Positions 1 to 8,956 of a stretch of DNA of 60,559 nucleotides are shown piece after piece. Position 1 is the first letter of the stretch, and each line of letters begins with the position of its first letter. Source of the DNA: Akkermansiaceae bacterium (GTDB lineage Bacteria; Verrucomicrobiota; Verrucomicrobiia; Verrucomicrobiales; Akkermansiaceae); assembly GCA_903888515.1 (NCBI GenBank), contig CAISTY010000221.1, positions 1 through 60,559 on the forward strand. The letters run 5' to 3'. The notes under the pieces are model-generated. The model was not told where the DNA came from, did no database searches, and saw only the letters and a list, made by a program, of their open reading frames with translations. Made by a program: the position numbers and the translations under genes.

Positions 1-1
1 G

Positions 2-355
2 ATGATATTGCTGGAAGAGGGGGTGGAAAAGCTCGCAGAGATTGTGAACGAGAGAGGCGAGCTTGAGGTGAAGGTGGTGAGGAAAGGGATGAAGAAAGCC
101 GTGGTGGACGCGGAATTGGAGATGTTGGAGCGAAGCCGGGATGTGGCGCTGGGCAGGATGTTGCGCTGCCGTGTTAGATATTTCACGGATGGAGCTGTGA
201 TCGGGAGTCGGGGTTTTGTGGATGAAGTGTTCCGATTGTGTAGGGACCGGTTTGGCGGCCAGCGCAAGGACGGCGCGCGCAAATGGCGGGGCAGTGGCTC
301 GGCAGCGGCGGGAACGCTGTGGAGTGTCAGGGATTTGAAGAAAGGGATTGGATGA
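2..355 (+). CDS. C-terminal part of a probable REP-associated (Y1/IS200-like) transposase, 5' end outside the window
   Basis: The reading frame is open from the first bases to a TGA at 353-355. The 5' end lies outside the window, so the ATG at 2 need not be the real start. The visible 117 residues hold a basic block followed by the signature RYFTDGAVIGSRGFVDEVF and then RFGGQRKDGARK. From memory this resembles the C-terminus of REP-associated tyrosine transposases (RAYTs), often annotated simply as transposase. The HUH/Y1 catalytic part would lie upstream and cannot be seen. RAYTs usually act on dispersed palindromes, and a compact palindrome exists at 32121-32140. The family call is from recall. 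Confidence 0.55.
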   Translation: MILLEEGVEKLAEIVNERGELEVKVVRKGMKKAVVDAELEMLERSRDVALGRMLRCRVRYFTDGAVIGSRGFVDEVFRLCRDRFGGQRKDGARKWRGSGSAAAGTLWSVRDLKKGIG

Positions 356-474
356 TGTTGCCGGAAGGGCGTATGAGCGCCCGCATGACGCGCCGGGCTT
401 GCGGGGAACCCCGTCTGATGACCCGACAAAATCAAACGTCTGGACGGGCGTTCGTCCTTGTGTAGGTTTTCGCC

Positions 475-1185
475 ATGGTCGCCGCTGCCGCAACAACCCC
501 TGGTGAATTGATCTACGAGGCGATCGGCCTGAAAAAGCAATTCGACAATGGCAAGGTGATCGCGCTGCGCGGCTTGGATCTGGAAATCCGGCAGGGGGAA
601 TTTGTCGCGGTTGTCGGTCAGAGTGGCTGCGGCAAGAGTACCTTGCTGTCGATGCTCGGCTCGCTGGACAAGCCAAGTGAAGGCACGCTGAACTACTGTG
701 GCACCTCGATTCCCGACATGCCGGATCCTGCGGCGTATCGCGCCCACGAGATTGGGTTTGTGTTCCAGTCGTTTCATCTTCTGCCGACTTTCACTGTTTT
801 GGAAAACGTCCAGATCCCGATGTTCGGAGGGAAACTATCACGCTCGCAACGCAAGGCACGGGCCGTCGAGTTGCTGGAATCCGTCGGTCTCGGGCATCGA
901 TTCAATCATTTTCCATCCGAGCTGTCCGGTGGCGAACGGCAGCGTGTCGCCATCGCCCGCGGTCTTGCCAACCAGCCATCCGTAGTGTTGGCGGACGAAC
1001 CGACCGGCAATCTTGACAGCGAGAGCGCCTTGCAGATCATCGACATTTTGTTAGATCTTCATCGCAAGTTGGGAGTGACGCTGGTGCTTGTCACCCACGA
1101 TATATCCGTAGCCGAGCGTGCCTCGCGGACGATCCGGATGAAAGACGGGCGCGTGATCTCGGATCAGGTTGCGATTGCCCACTAA
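475..1185 (+). CDS. ABC transporter ATP-binding protein, MacB/LolD type
   Basis: This 236-aa nucleotide-binding subunit should power the permease encoded 12 bases downstream. Visible motifs are Walker [10 protein letters not shown] (about residues 48-56), the Q-loop region [17 protein letters not shown], the signature [15 protein letters not shown] and Walker [14 protein letters not shown], followed by the H-loop VTHD. The ENV and EPTGNLD features are typical of the MacB/LolD branch, which drives mechanotransmission of lipoproteins or small molecules rather than import. The ATG at 475 is used because no better internal start fits, although no strong ribosome-binding site precedes it. It heads a unit with a permease and a LolA-like protein, which suggests export of lipids or lipoproteins across the envelope. 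Confidence 0.9.
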   Translation: MVAAAATTPGELIYEAIGLKKQFDNGKVIALRGLDLEIRQGEFVAVVGQSGCGKSTLLSMLGSLDKPSEGTLNYCGTSIPDMPDPAAYRAHEIGFVFQSFHLLPTFTVLENVQIPMFGGKLSRSQRKARAVELLESVGLGHRFNHFPSELSGGERQRVAIARGLANQPSVVLADEPTGNLDSESALQIIDILLDLHRKLGVTLVLVTHDISVAERASRTIRMKDGRVISDQVAIAH

Positions 1186-1197
1186 GACCTACCCATC

Positions 1198-2313
1198 ATG
1201 ACATTTTTCACTATTGTTCTCCGCAGTTTGACCCGGCGTCCTGTCCGTACTTGCCTGACCTTGGTTGGCATTTCCATCGGCATTGCAGCGGTGGTCACCT
1301 TGGTCGGCATGGCTTCGGGGTACGAAAAAGGCATTGGCAAGCAATTGGACGTCGTCGGCATCGACGTGGTGGTGAGCAACATGAGCGGCGGCATCATGCC
1401 CAAGATGTTTGACGCGGCGCTGCAGCAGAAGGTAGCGGCGCTGCCACGGGTTGCGGAAACGACGACTGTCTTGATGCGGATGATGAGCGTGGAGGATGCG
1501 CCGATCATGATGATCTCGGGCCGCGAGTGGGGCGGATTCACTTGGCACCAGATGAAAATTCTCGAAGGACGGATGCTCAAAGACGGCTCGGAAAAGGCGG
1601 TCGTCCTCGGCACGCTCGCGGCGGAGTTGCTCAGGAAAAAGGTGGGCGACACTGTGCAGATCGAGACCGAAGAACTAACGGTCGTCGGCATTGTAGACGG
1701 TCGCTCGATGGTGGAGAACGGCACGATTTTCCTATCGCTGCAGGTGATGCAAGAGATCTCCGGGGAAGAGGGCAAAATCAATTTTCTGGACATCCGGGTT
1801 TCCCCCAACACCTCGAAAGCGGAAATCGTCCAGCTTTGCAAGGACATCAAGGACATTTTCCCTGAAGGCCGGGCGATGGTGGCGAACGAGGTGGTCGGCA
1901 CCAGCCAGGGGTTCCGGGTGGTCCGGGCCATGAGTTGGAGCACCTCGCTGCTGGCCATCATTGTGGGCGTGCTCGGGGTGATGAATACCATGCTGATGAC
2001 TGTTTTCGAGCGCACGCACGAGATCGGCATTCTGTTAGCCGTGGGCTGGCGGCGGCGGCGCATTGTTTTCATGGTGTTGTGTGAGTCCGCGTTGTTAGGA
2101 CTGCTTGGCGGCATCGTCGGCGTGGGGCTCGGCGTTCTGGGGCTCATCACCCTGGGAGCCTCGCCCGGGATCCGCGGATTTATTGAGCCGGATATCAACG
2201 TGAAGCTGATGCTCATCGCCATTGCCATCGCGGTGGTTGTCGGCGTGATCAGCGGTTTGTATCCGGCGTGGCGCAGTTCCCGGCTGACACCGAGTCTCGC
2301 GCTGCAGAACTAA
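1198..2313 (+). CDS. ABC transporter permease, MacB/FtsX family
   Basis: This 371-aa integral membrane protein is the likely partner of the preceding ATPase. One membrane segment lies near residues 17-40 (TCLTLVGISIGIAAVVTLVGM). A roughly 220-residue periplasmic MacB_PCD-type domain follows. The C-terminal FtsX domain has three segments, near WSTSLLAIIVGVLGVMNTML, ESALLGLLGGIVGVGLGVLG and LMLIAIAIAVVVGVISGLYP. The motif VFERTHEIGILLAVGWRRRRI is the usual cytoplasmic coupling helix. The ending YPAWRSSRLTPSLALQN is typical for the family. Four transmembrane segments and the gene pairing support a MacB- or LolC/E-like transporter. The substrate cannot be read from sequence. Confidence 0.9.
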   Translation: MTFFTIVLRSLTRRPVRTCLTLVGISIGIAAVVTLVGMASGYEKGIGKQLDVVGIDVVVSNMSGGIMPKMFDAALQQKVAALPRVAETTTVLMRMMSVEDAPIMMISGREWGGFTWHQMKILEGRMLKDGSEKAVVLGTLAAELLRKKVGDTVQIETEELTVVGIVDGRSMVENGTIFLSLQVMQEISGEEGKINFLDIRVSPNTSKAEIVQLCKDIKDIFPEGRAMVANEVVGTSQGFRVVRAMSWSTSLLAIIVGVLGVMNTMLMTVFERTHEIGILLAVGWRRRRIVFMVLCESALLGLLGGIVGVGLGVLGLITLGASPGIRGFIEPDINVKLMLIAIAIAVVVGVISGLYPAWRSSRLTPSLALQN

Positions 2314-2333
2314 ACCCAAACCACTCCACTCCC

Positions 2334-3125
2334 ATGAATCCAACACTTCGAGTATTCCTTCACGCCGTGATCGGCACCGCGTTTCTTGTTTCCGAGGCCC
2401 ATGCCCAGGAGGGCGTGCTATCGGCGCGCGATCTTGCCGCGCAACTCAGCAACATCATTCAGGATGGCTCATCGATAGTGCGCTTGAGAATGGACATCAG
2501 CAAACCGGGAGGCGGGGGGAAGACCGTGTTGCAGATACAAGTGAAGTCGCGGCGCACCAAGAGTGCCACCGATCTGGTCTATCAGGTTCTGTGGCCCAAG
2601 GACCGCAAGGGCGAGTCATTTCTCCTGCACAGATCAGGCGGCCGTGCGCCCAGCGGAACGGTATTCACCCCGCCTGACTCGATGGTGCCGCTCACTGCGG
2701 CAAGAATGAGGGAAGGCATTTTCGGCAGCGATCTTGCGTATGATGATCTGGCGGAGAATTTCTTTGCCTGGGGGAATCAAGCCATTGTCGGCACGGAGGA
2801 AGTGGACCGGGTGCCATGCCAGATTCTGGAATCCAAACCGGGCAAGGGGGATGGCACGAGTTATGCGAAAGTGCGCAGTTGGATCGATACCAAACGCATG
2901 GTCACCTTGCGGGTGGAAAAACACACGGATTCCGGCAAGCTGGCGAAACGCATTGATACCACCCGGGTGTCCAAGGACGACACCGGCCGCACGATTGGCT
3001 CGAGTTTTTCGGTGCAGCGTAGCGGGCAGGATTCCGTTACGGAAATCGAAGGCTCCAACAGCAAGCATGGTGTGACTTTCCCTGTCGATGGTTTCACTCC
3101 GGAGGCACTCCGCGCACTCAAGTAA
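2334..3125 (+). CDS. Secreted LolA-like (outer-membrane lipoprotein-sorting type) protein
   Basis: The 263-aa product starts at the ATG at 2334, which begins a classic signal peptide (MNPTLRVFLHAVIGTAFLVSEAHAQ). An upstream in-frame ATG at 2268 lies inside the permease gene and is not preferred. The mature part is beta-rich, with stretches such as VLQIQVKSRR, SFLLHRSGGRAPSGTVFTPP and a late segment on TDSGKLAKRIDTTRV. This layout resembles the LolA-like fold of proteins annotated as outer membrane lipoprotein-sorting protein. These often sit beside MacB/LolCDE-like transporters, as here. It may carry a lipid or lipoprotein across the periplasm after the ABC transporter releases it. The family is inferred from layout and context. 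Confidence 0.65.
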   Translation: MNPTLRVFLHAVIGTAFLVSEAHAQEGVLSARDLAAQLSNIIQDGSSIVRLRMDISKPGGGGKTVLQIQVKSRRTKSATDLVYQVLWPKDRKGESFLLHRSGGRAPSGTVFTPPDSMVPLTAARMREGIFGSDLAYDDLAENFFAWGNQAIVGTEEVDRVPCQILESKPGKGDGTSYAKVRSWIDTKRMVTLRVEKHTDSGKLAKRIDTTRVSKDDTGRTIGSSFSVQRSGQDSVTEIEGSNSKHGVTFPVDGFTPEALRALK

Positions 3126-3133
3126 TCCTTGCC

Positions 3134-4243
3134 ATGCATCACCTCAAGCCCATGGACGCTGTTGCCGCATTGTATGCGGAGGATCAGCATGATTTGGCGG
3201 AGGCCATAGTTGCGAGCTTGAGCCGCGCCATTTTTCACGAGCAGGACACGAAGCCGGCAAGCAAGGCCAAGATCTTCATTGGGCGCGCCACGCATAAAGT
3301 GGTGCGCTGGACCACCAAGGCCACGCCATCCATGGATGACAGTGGGATCATGCTTTATCGGAATTCCCTGTTTGAGCGTTCCGGCCATCCCTACGCGCGG
3401 TCGCTGCTGACATCATCCCGGAGTGAGAGCGTCGCTCTGGTGGAAGGAGGAGATCCCATGAACGGTCCCTACATGATGTTATCGCGGGAGATTCGCAAAA
3501 GCGGCGGCATGTGGGACCGGATATTTTTTGAATCCGTGCAGAGCAAAGACGTGCAGTTGCGCTTCATGTTGGAAACGCAAGCGACCTACAACGCTGCCAA
3601 ACGCGTGTTAGAGCGGGGCGAATTAGTTCGCATCAAGGCGGTGGCCGCCGGGACCGGTCTCAGCCTGATTTTGGCGTACGACAAGCTCATTCGTGACGGT
3701 TTCGATCCCCGATCCATCATTGCCGTGATCACCGACCGGGACGCTGCGAATATCGCGAAATGCAACCGGCTTCTCGCCAAGCTGGCCAGCACCCGGAACC
3801 ACCACAATGTCCCCGGGCATGCCTATGGGATATTTGCCGTGGCCGAAGATGTTTTCGATGGGCCGGATTCGTTGGCCGTAGCATTTCATCCGCCTTATCA
3901 TATTGTCACTGCCATTGGCATCCTCGAGTATTTCCAAGGCGGCTCGCACAGCACGACCGGGCAGAGGTTGATGCTGGAGGAGACCGAGGATACGGTTACG
4001 GCCCATGATTTAGCCGCCTGTCTGGCAGAAATGACCACTGACCGCGGCAACCTGATTGTGAACACCTACCGCGATCATTCCTCCATTCGCATCCTCGAGC
4101 TCTTCGGCAAGCGTTTCCATTTCCGCGATCGGGTGCATCTGCGGGATCTGCTAGCGCCGCTGAACTTCCAGTCATTCCATCTTGCCGGATCCGGTCACAT
4201 TTACGACGTCGAGGTTTTTGAAAAATCCGCTAGCGGGGGCTAA
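3134..4243 (+). CDS. Putative class I SAM-dependent methyltransferase-like protein
   Basis: The 369-aa product begins nine bases after the LolA-like gene and is probably cotranscribed with it. The first 130 residues resemble no domain I know. Residues about 160-215 look like a Rossmann methyltransferase core: a glycine-rich turn AAGTGLSLILAYDKL, then VITDRDAANIAKCNRLL, where the acidic D could contact the SAM ribose. Later blocks are AVAFHPPYHIVTAIGILEYF and DRGNLIVNTYRDHSSIRILELFG, plausible motif IV and V strands. No signal peptide is seen, so it is likely cytoplasmic. Its place in an envelope-transport unit suggests lipid or polar-head modification, but that is inference. The substrate is unknown. 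Confidence 0.5.
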   Translation: MHHLKPMDAVAALYAEDQHDLAEAIVASLSRAIFHEQDTKPASKAKIFIGRATHKVVRWTTKATPSMDDSGIMLYRNSLFERSGHPYARSLLTSSRSESVALVEGGDPMNGPYMMLSREIRKSGGMWDRIFFESVQSKDVQLRFMLETQATYNAAKRVLERGELVRIKAVAAGTGLSLILAYDKLIRDGFDPRSIIAVITDRDAANIAKCNRLLAKLASTRNHHNVPGHAYGIFAVAEDVFDGPDSLAVAFHPPYHIVTAIGILEYFQGGSHSTTGQRLMLEETEDTVTAHDLAACLAEMTTDRGNLIVNTYRDHSSIRILELFGKRFHFRDRVHLRDLLAPLNFQSFHLAGSGHIYDVEVFEKSASGG

Positions 4244-4246
4244 CAA

Positions 4247-4268
4247 GGGATCACTTGTGATCTTGAGG
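4247..4268. terminator. Short palindrome between convergent genes, possible weak terminator
   Basis: GATCAC and GTGATC face each other across two bases in the 43-base gap between the convergent ends of the methyltransferase-like gene and the cytochrome gene. There is no U-tract, so this is at best a weak bidirectional terminator. Confidence 0.25.
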
Positions 4269-4286
4269 CTGCCTGGCGGCATGTTG

Positions 4287-5894
4287 TTAGAGGGAATTGA
4301 GAAACTCGACGAGGTCGCTGCGTTTTGCATCGTCCTGGATCACCCACGGGTGGGGCGGGTGTTTCGTGAAGGGTTTTTTATAGATGCTGCTGCCGGGGAG
4401 GAGTCGCTGAGGATCCAAGAGGTCGTCCAGGGTGGCCACCGAGTGGTCATGGAGGTATGGAGCCGTGGCGTAGATCGAGAGCAGCGGTGTGACGCGGATT
4501 CCGCCGCTCTCATTCATCCGTAGGGTGGGAGGGCTGTTGGAGCCGATCAGGTCGAAGGGGATTGTGCTTTGGTTGGTATACATGCCCAGCCATGTTGAAT
4601 GGCAGGTGTAGCACCTGGCCTCCCCGAACACCTTGCGCCCGCGGGCCGCCTTGGCAAGGTCCACCTTTGTATTGCGCAGAGGGGGCAGGCTGTTGAGGTA
4701 GCAGCAGAGGGCGATGGAGACCTTCAGCGGTGCCATGTAGGGCGACCCCTGGTTCATCCAAGCGTTCGAGTGCCGCTGGTACTCCGGCATGGGCACGCCT
4801 GCGGAGGACCAATACCGGAAGCCGTTTGTGCCGCGGGCGAGCATGATCGCAGTGGGGTTCTCGATTCCGTCGGGGAAGTAGCGGAACGTCAGGTCGCTGG
4901 TTCCGGGAGGCCACCGGTTTGCCTGTTGGCGCTGTTCTTCCGGAAGATTGTCCGCCATTGCGATCAACTTGCCGAACATCAAGGTGCTGGACGGGATGCC
5001 TGCGGTGATTTTGTTGTCCACGGGGTCACGACCGGTGTGGCAGTAGGCGCAGGAGTAGCCCACCCGGACTTCCCCGTCGACTCCATCCTGGATTCGAACT
5101 CCCACGATGGGCGTGGGCTTGGAGAACCTCTCCGCCTCACCCTCATCGACCAAGCAGTCCTTGTCGTTGCGGGGGAGGAACCCGTATTTGACATATTTGT
5201 AGGGGTCGGCGTTGATTTTGATTCGGGGCACCTTGACGAGTGACGAAGCCTCCTCGTTCAGTTGGGTCCACCCGAAGAAGATCGCCTTGCCGAGTTTGAT
5301 GTGCTCCTCCTGGCCGGTGACCTCGAAGGGTACTCCGTTAGACGAGCGGGGGTTTTTCACGAGAGGCCGGAAGTAGCCCTTGGGGGTCATTTCCATGCGG
5401 ATCATTTCCCAGAGGGTGACCGTGACGTCGCCGGTGGTGGCATGTTCCGGGACGGTGAACCGGATCTTGGTATCGGACCACTCGAGCACCTCGACCTTGG
5501 GGGTTGCCTCGGTCATGTTCACGGCGACTCCGTTGAGGTTTTGCTGGGCTCCGAAGTTGGAGCCGGTGACCGTGACGACCGTGCCGGGGTGGCCCGAGCG
5601 GGGCGAGACGTCGGTGATGACCGGATCGGCTGCGAACGATGGCACCATGATGTTTTCGTAGCCTTTGAGGATGGCGTCGCCCATGAGGTTGACGTCGTCC
5701 GGCACCTCCATTTTCAGGATCATCGCCTTGGGCACCACCGGGTTGAGGATGGCCTGCACCTTCCGGTACCCCAGGAACACCACCACGCCCAGCAACGCCA
5801 GCGGTACGAGCAGGAGCCCGCGCCAGTGGTTCCGAACTGCTTTAACAATTGCCAGGAAATGGTTATTGGAGTGCGTGTGCATGAGAGGAAGCAT
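4287..5894 (-). CDS. Membrane-anchored TIG (IPT)-domain di-haem c-type cytochrome
   Basis: The 535-aa product has one N-terminal membrane anchor (about residues 26-44), then an IPT/TIG immunoglobulin-like domain at about 90-195, with the diagnostic ITDVSPRSGHPGTVVTVTGSNFG. The C-terminal region has two haem-attachment motifs, CAYCH at 282-286 and CYTCH at 428-432. A di-haem electron-transfer or peroxidase-like enzyme in the periplasm or on the outer face is likely. TAPYLHDHSVATLDDLLDP near the end matches the C-terminal region of MauG/di-haem peroxidase-type proteins. The combination with a TIG domain is unusual. An alternative start is the ATG four codons in (5882). It is monocistronic and convergent with the upstream unit. 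Its stop codon lies within a TTGTTAGA octamer. Confidence 0.8.
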   Translation of the reverse strand: MLPLMHTHSNNHFLAIVKAVRNHWRGLLLVPLALLGVVVFLGYRKVQAILNPVVPKAMILKMEVPDDVNLMGDAILKGYENIMVPSFAADPVITDVSPRSGHPGTVVTVTGSNFGAQQNLNGVAVNMTEATPKVEVLEWSDTKIRFTVPEHATTGDVTVTLWEMIRMEMTPKGYFRPLVKNPRSSNGVPFEVTGQEEHIKLGKAIFFGWTQLNEEASSLVKVPRIKINADPYKYVKYGFLPRNDKDCLVDEGEAERFSKPTPIVGVRIQDGVDGEVRVGYSCAYCHTGRDPVDNKITAGIPSSTLMFGKLIAMADNLPEEQRQQANRWPPGTSDLTFRYFPDGIENPTAIMLARGTNGFRYWSSAGVPMPEYQRHSNAWMNQGSPYMAPLKVSIALCCYLNSLPPLRNTKVDLAKAARGRKVFGEARCYTCHSTWLGMYTNQSTIPFDLIGSNSPPTLRMNESGGIRVTPLLSIYATAPYLHDHSVATLDDLLDPQRLLPGSSIYKKPFTKHPPHPWVIQDDAKRSDLVEFLNSL

Positions 5895-6288
5895 TCAATA
5901 TGGCGCGATTAATTCCAAATGGAAGGGGAAGAAATGCGGGAAGCAACGCCAGGTTCTTGGGTTCTTGGTTTGTCATTTAGAGAATTTGGAATTGGGAATT
6001 TCAGTTGGCGAGCGGTGGCGGGCGCAAGGGGTGGAGTAAAAAGCGATCAAAACCAAGGGTAAAAATCCGCAAACAGCAATTTCCAAATGGCGGCAGAGAT
6101 GGAGGGCAACGTCGTGTTCCTGGATTGCTGGGAAACAGCTTCCGGGGTTGGTGCGCAAGAATAAGCCAAAGCGGAGATCGGGATCCAATTCAGTGTTCCA
6201 CCGTAAGGACCCGAGGGAGTGGGAACCGGCGGGGGAAATTTTTTTCCGGAATGTTGAAAGGAGTGATTTCGGGCGGCGTATAACGAGC
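5895..6288. other. 394-base gene-free region between divergent genes
   Basis: No credible gene is seen. The region separates the minus-strand cytochrome from the plus-strand MoxR supercluster and must hold their promoters. Just before the DUF4159 start, TTGAAA (6254-6259) and TATAAC (6279-6284) are 19 bases apart. If they are the -35 and -10 boxes, transcription would begin at about the ATG at 6289 and give a leaderless message. A small repeat of GTTCTTGG lies near 5952-5968. Confidence 0.4.
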
Positions 6289-7845
6289 ATGAAGGTGCAA
6301 TTGATACCGTCTGTCATCCTATCAGCGAGTTTGCTGACGGGGGTGATTGGGATTAGTGTGGCAGCGGAAGGGGGGCGCGGCAAACCGGATGACTGGTTCG
6401 TCAAGAGCGACAAGCCCAAGGAGATGAAGCCGACGCAGTTCGTGGCCTCGGCCGAGACGCGCGACATCATTCCGCCGGTGCCCGGAGCACCGGTGTCCCA
6501 GAGCGAGCGCAAGAAGCCGCCCTCTCCGGATTACCTGATTGCCAAGGTCCGGTGGGGATCGAGCGTGGTCATTGGCGGCGAAGACGTCGAGGATTGGCAC
6601 CTCGCTCCCAACGATCTGGTGCAATTCATTGAGTTGGCGAAGCGCAACAATTTCATGTACGTGTGGTCGCAGATCACACTCGAATCGTTCAGCTATGACC
6701 CGAAGCTGATGCCGTCGATCCTGATCAGCGGGGTCCGCGAAGTGAGCTTTGCCCCCGCCATCATCGACAAACTGCGTGAATACGTGCTCGATGGGGGGAC
6801 CATCATCTGCGACTCGGTTTACGGCTCGCCGTGGTTTTACGAATCGGCGCTGAAAGTGTTCGACGCGATGTTTCCCGAATCGAAGTTCCGGGTTTTACCT
6901 GCGGATCATCCGCTGTATCACACGCTGGTGGACATCGACAAAGTCAAATATCACTGCGGACGCGATGACGACAAACCGTTTCTGGAGGGACTCTACATTG
7001 GCAGCCGCATCGGCGTGCTGGTCTCCCAGTATGGGCTGGGATGCGGCTGGCAAAACAAGATGGACGTCTTCAAGACGCTGACGGAACGCGGCCTCGCCGC
7101 CAAGGCGTACAGCCAGGAATCCGCCGAAAAGATCGCCACCAATCTGGCGGCCTACATTCTGGGATACAGCCGGGTGGGCGAGATCGAGGGCAAGCCCGAA
7201 ATGTTCGGCCTGGCCGACGAGAAGAAACCGACGGCCGAATTTGTGTTCGCGCAGATCCAGCACGACGGGGCGTGGAATGCCCATCCCGGGGCGGCGCGCG
7301 CGCTGCTGAGCAATCTGGAGAAGGAATCGTCGATTCCGGTGAACCTCAAGCGGGTTTCGGTGGACATCGCGGCGGATGATCTTTCGGCCTATCCGTTTCT
7401 TTACTTCACCGGCTTGGACGACTTCGTCCTAAACGACAAGCAGATCGCGGGCCTGAAGGCATACGTGGCTGGAGGCGGGACCCTGCTGGTCAACAACTCC
7501 CTGGGGCTGGCGTCATTTCACCAGGCCGCCGTGCGCGAGCTGCGCCGCGTTTTTCCCGGCAAGGACTTCGGGGTTTTGCCGGTGAGTCATGAGATTTACG
7601 GCAATCTTTTCGATGTCAGTCGCGTGCAATACACGCCGACGCTGATCAAGGACAAGGGCAAGGAGCTGGGTGGCCGGCCGTTCCTCTACGGCATGACCTT
7701 CGATGGCAAGCTCCGGGTCATTTACAGTCCCTACGACCTGGAGGCCGGCTGGAACGAAGTGCGCTATCCGCTGAGTCGCGGCTACGAAACGGATTCCGCC
7801 AAGAAACTCGGAATGAACGTGATTATGTATGCGATGACGCATTGA
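6289..7845 (+). CDS. Secreted protein with two DUF4159-type domains
   Basis: The 518-aa product starts at ATG 6289, which gives a good signal peptide (MKVQLIPSVILSASLLTGVIGISVAAEG). The longer frame from 6148 has an unlikely basic leader. Two homologous halves follow. Each has a LREYVLDGGTIICDS- or LKAYVAGGGTLLVNN-type Rossmann turn, then a FRVLPADHPLYHTLVDIDKVKY- or FGVLPVSHEIYGNLFDVSRVQY-type segment, and ends with SQYGLGCGW or SPYDLEAGW. This is the DUF4159 pattern, duplicated. DUF4159 resembles glutamine-amidotransferase folds without an obvious catalytic Cys-His pair. It is the first gene of the MoxR/DUF58/VWA supercluster, so it probably acts with those membrane proteins in the periplasm. 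Confidence 0.8.
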   Translation: MKVQLIPSVILSASLLTGVIGISVAAEGGRGKPDDWFVKSDKPKEMKPTQFVASAETRDIIPPVPGAPVSQSERKKPPSPDYLIAKVRWGSSVVIGGEDVEDWHLAPNDLVQFIELAKRNNFMYVWSQITLESFSYDPKLMPSILISGVREVSFAPAIIDKLREYVLDGGTIICDSVYGSPWFYESALKVFDAMFPESKFRVLPADHPLYHTLVDIDKVKYHCGRDDDKPFLEGLYIGSRIGVLVSQYGLGCGWQNKMDVFKTLTERGLAAKAYSQESAEKIATNLAAYILGYSRVGEIEGKPEMFGLADEKKPTAEFVFAQIQHDGAWNAHPGAARALLSNLEKESSIPVNLKRVSVDIAADDLSAYPFLYFTGLDDFVLNDKQIAGLKAYVAGGGTLLVNNSLGLASFHQAAVRELRRVFPGKDFGVLPVSHEIYGNLFDVSRVQYTPTLIKDKGKELGGRPFLYGMTFDGKLRVIYSPYDLEAGWNEVRYPLSRGYETDSAKKLGMNVIMYAMTH

Positions 7846-7876
7846 CAGGACCCCTTATGTGAGGCTTTGCAGAGAT

Positions 7877-8956
7877 ATGGTACCCATAACTTCGAATATC
7901 ATAGAAGATGTTGCCGATGACATCCACGAGGCCGTGGCTTCGCTGGCGCAGACCCATCGACGGCTGCGCGAGGAAATCGGGCGGGTCATCGTCGGTCAGG
8001 ACGACGTGATGGACCAGGTCCTGACGGCATTTTTTGCCAGGGGTCACTGTGTGCTGAAAGGGGTTCCGGGGCTGGCCAAGACGCTGATTGTCAGCAGTCT
8101 CGCCAAAACCATGTCGCTGGCCTTCAAGCGGATTCAGTTCACGCCCGACCTGATGCCGAGCGATATCACCGGCGCGATGATCCTGAGCGGCAACGAACAG
8201 AGCCACCGGGAATTCGTCTTCAGAAAGGGGCCGATCTTCACCAACATCATGCTGGCTGACGAAATCAACCGGACGCCTCCGAAAACGCAGGCGGCTTTGT
8301 TAGAGGCGATGGAGGAGCTGCATGTTTCGGTTGCCGGTGCGACGCGGCCATTGCCGACGCCGTTTCTGGTGTTGGCGACGCAGAACCCGATCGAACAGGA
8401 GGGAACCTATCCCCTTCCGATGTCGCAACTCGACCGCTTCCTGTTCATGATCAAGATCGATTACCCGTCGCTGGGCGACGAGGAGAAGATTCTGCAGGTC
8501 ACCACGCGTGATACCATGCCCGAGCTGGAAACCCTTATTACCAGCAAGGCCATCATGGGATACCAGGAGTTGGTTAGACGTGTCCCGGTCAGCTCGTATG
8601 TGGCCAAATACGCGGCGAGTCTTGCCCGCGCGACGCGCCCGGACAATCCGGACGCGCCCGCCTTCATTCGGAAGTGGGTGCAGTGGGGATGCGGTCCGCG
8701 GGCCGGTCAGGCGCTGTTGCTTGCGGCCAAGTCGCACGTGTTGCTCAACGGCAGGTTCAATGTCTCCATCGACGACATCCGGGCGTTCGTCCATCCTGTT
8801 TTCCGTCACCGCTTCGGACTGAATTTCACGGCGGTCAGCGAGGGCTACGATACGGACGCGATCATCGACTGGTTGCTTGATGCGGACATCGGGCTTGAGG
8901 GGACCAGGAAAACCGGGCGTTTCAATTTCAAGAGAGCAAGATATGGCCAAGCATAA
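7877..8956 (+). CDS. MoxR-family AAA+ ATPase (copy 1)
   Basis: This 359-aa MoxR ATPase starts at ATG 7877, with GAGG about 12 bases upstream. A GTG at 7859 would add six residues. Visible features are Walker A GVPGLAKT, Walker B MLADEIN followed by RTPPKTQAALLEAMEE, sensor 1 ATQNPIEQEGTYPLP with the arginine finger region QLDRFL, and the lid GPRAGQALLLAAKSHVLLNGR. MoxR proteins act as chaperone-like remodellers for VWA-domain partners, and DUF58/VWA genes follow directly. A C-terminal tail after AIIDWLLD extends past the usual end and overlaps the next gene by 14 bases. A second MoxR closes the operon at 19321. Confidence 0.93.
   Translation: MVPITSNIIEDVADDIHEAVASLAQTHRRLREEIGRVIVGQDDVMDQVLTAFFARGHCVLKGVPGLAKTLIVSSLAKTMSLAFKRIQFTPDLMPSDITGAMILSGNEQSHREFVFRKGPIFTNIMLADEINRTPPKTQAALLEAMEELHVSVAGATRPLPTPFLVLATQNPIEQEGTYPLPMSQLDRFLFMIKIDYPSLGDEEKILQVTTRDTMPELETLITSKAIMGYQELVRRVPVSSYVAKYAASLARATRPDNPDAPAFIRKWVQWGCGPRAGQALLLAAKSHVLLNGRFNVSIDDIRAFVHPVFRHRFGLNFTAVSEGYDTDAIIDWLLDADIGLEGTRKTGRFNFKRARYGQA

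Noticed and set aside
1182..2228. A 348-codon minus-strand frame opposite the ABC permease
   Set aside because: Ser/Thr/Pro/Met-rich composition without domains. The plus-strand gene has an unmistakable FtsX-type domain.
5085..5125. A tRNA-like stretch (GGATTCGAACTCCCACGATG)
   Set aside because: It only resembles a T-loop, lies inside the cytochrome gene, and no acceptor or anticodon stems can be built.
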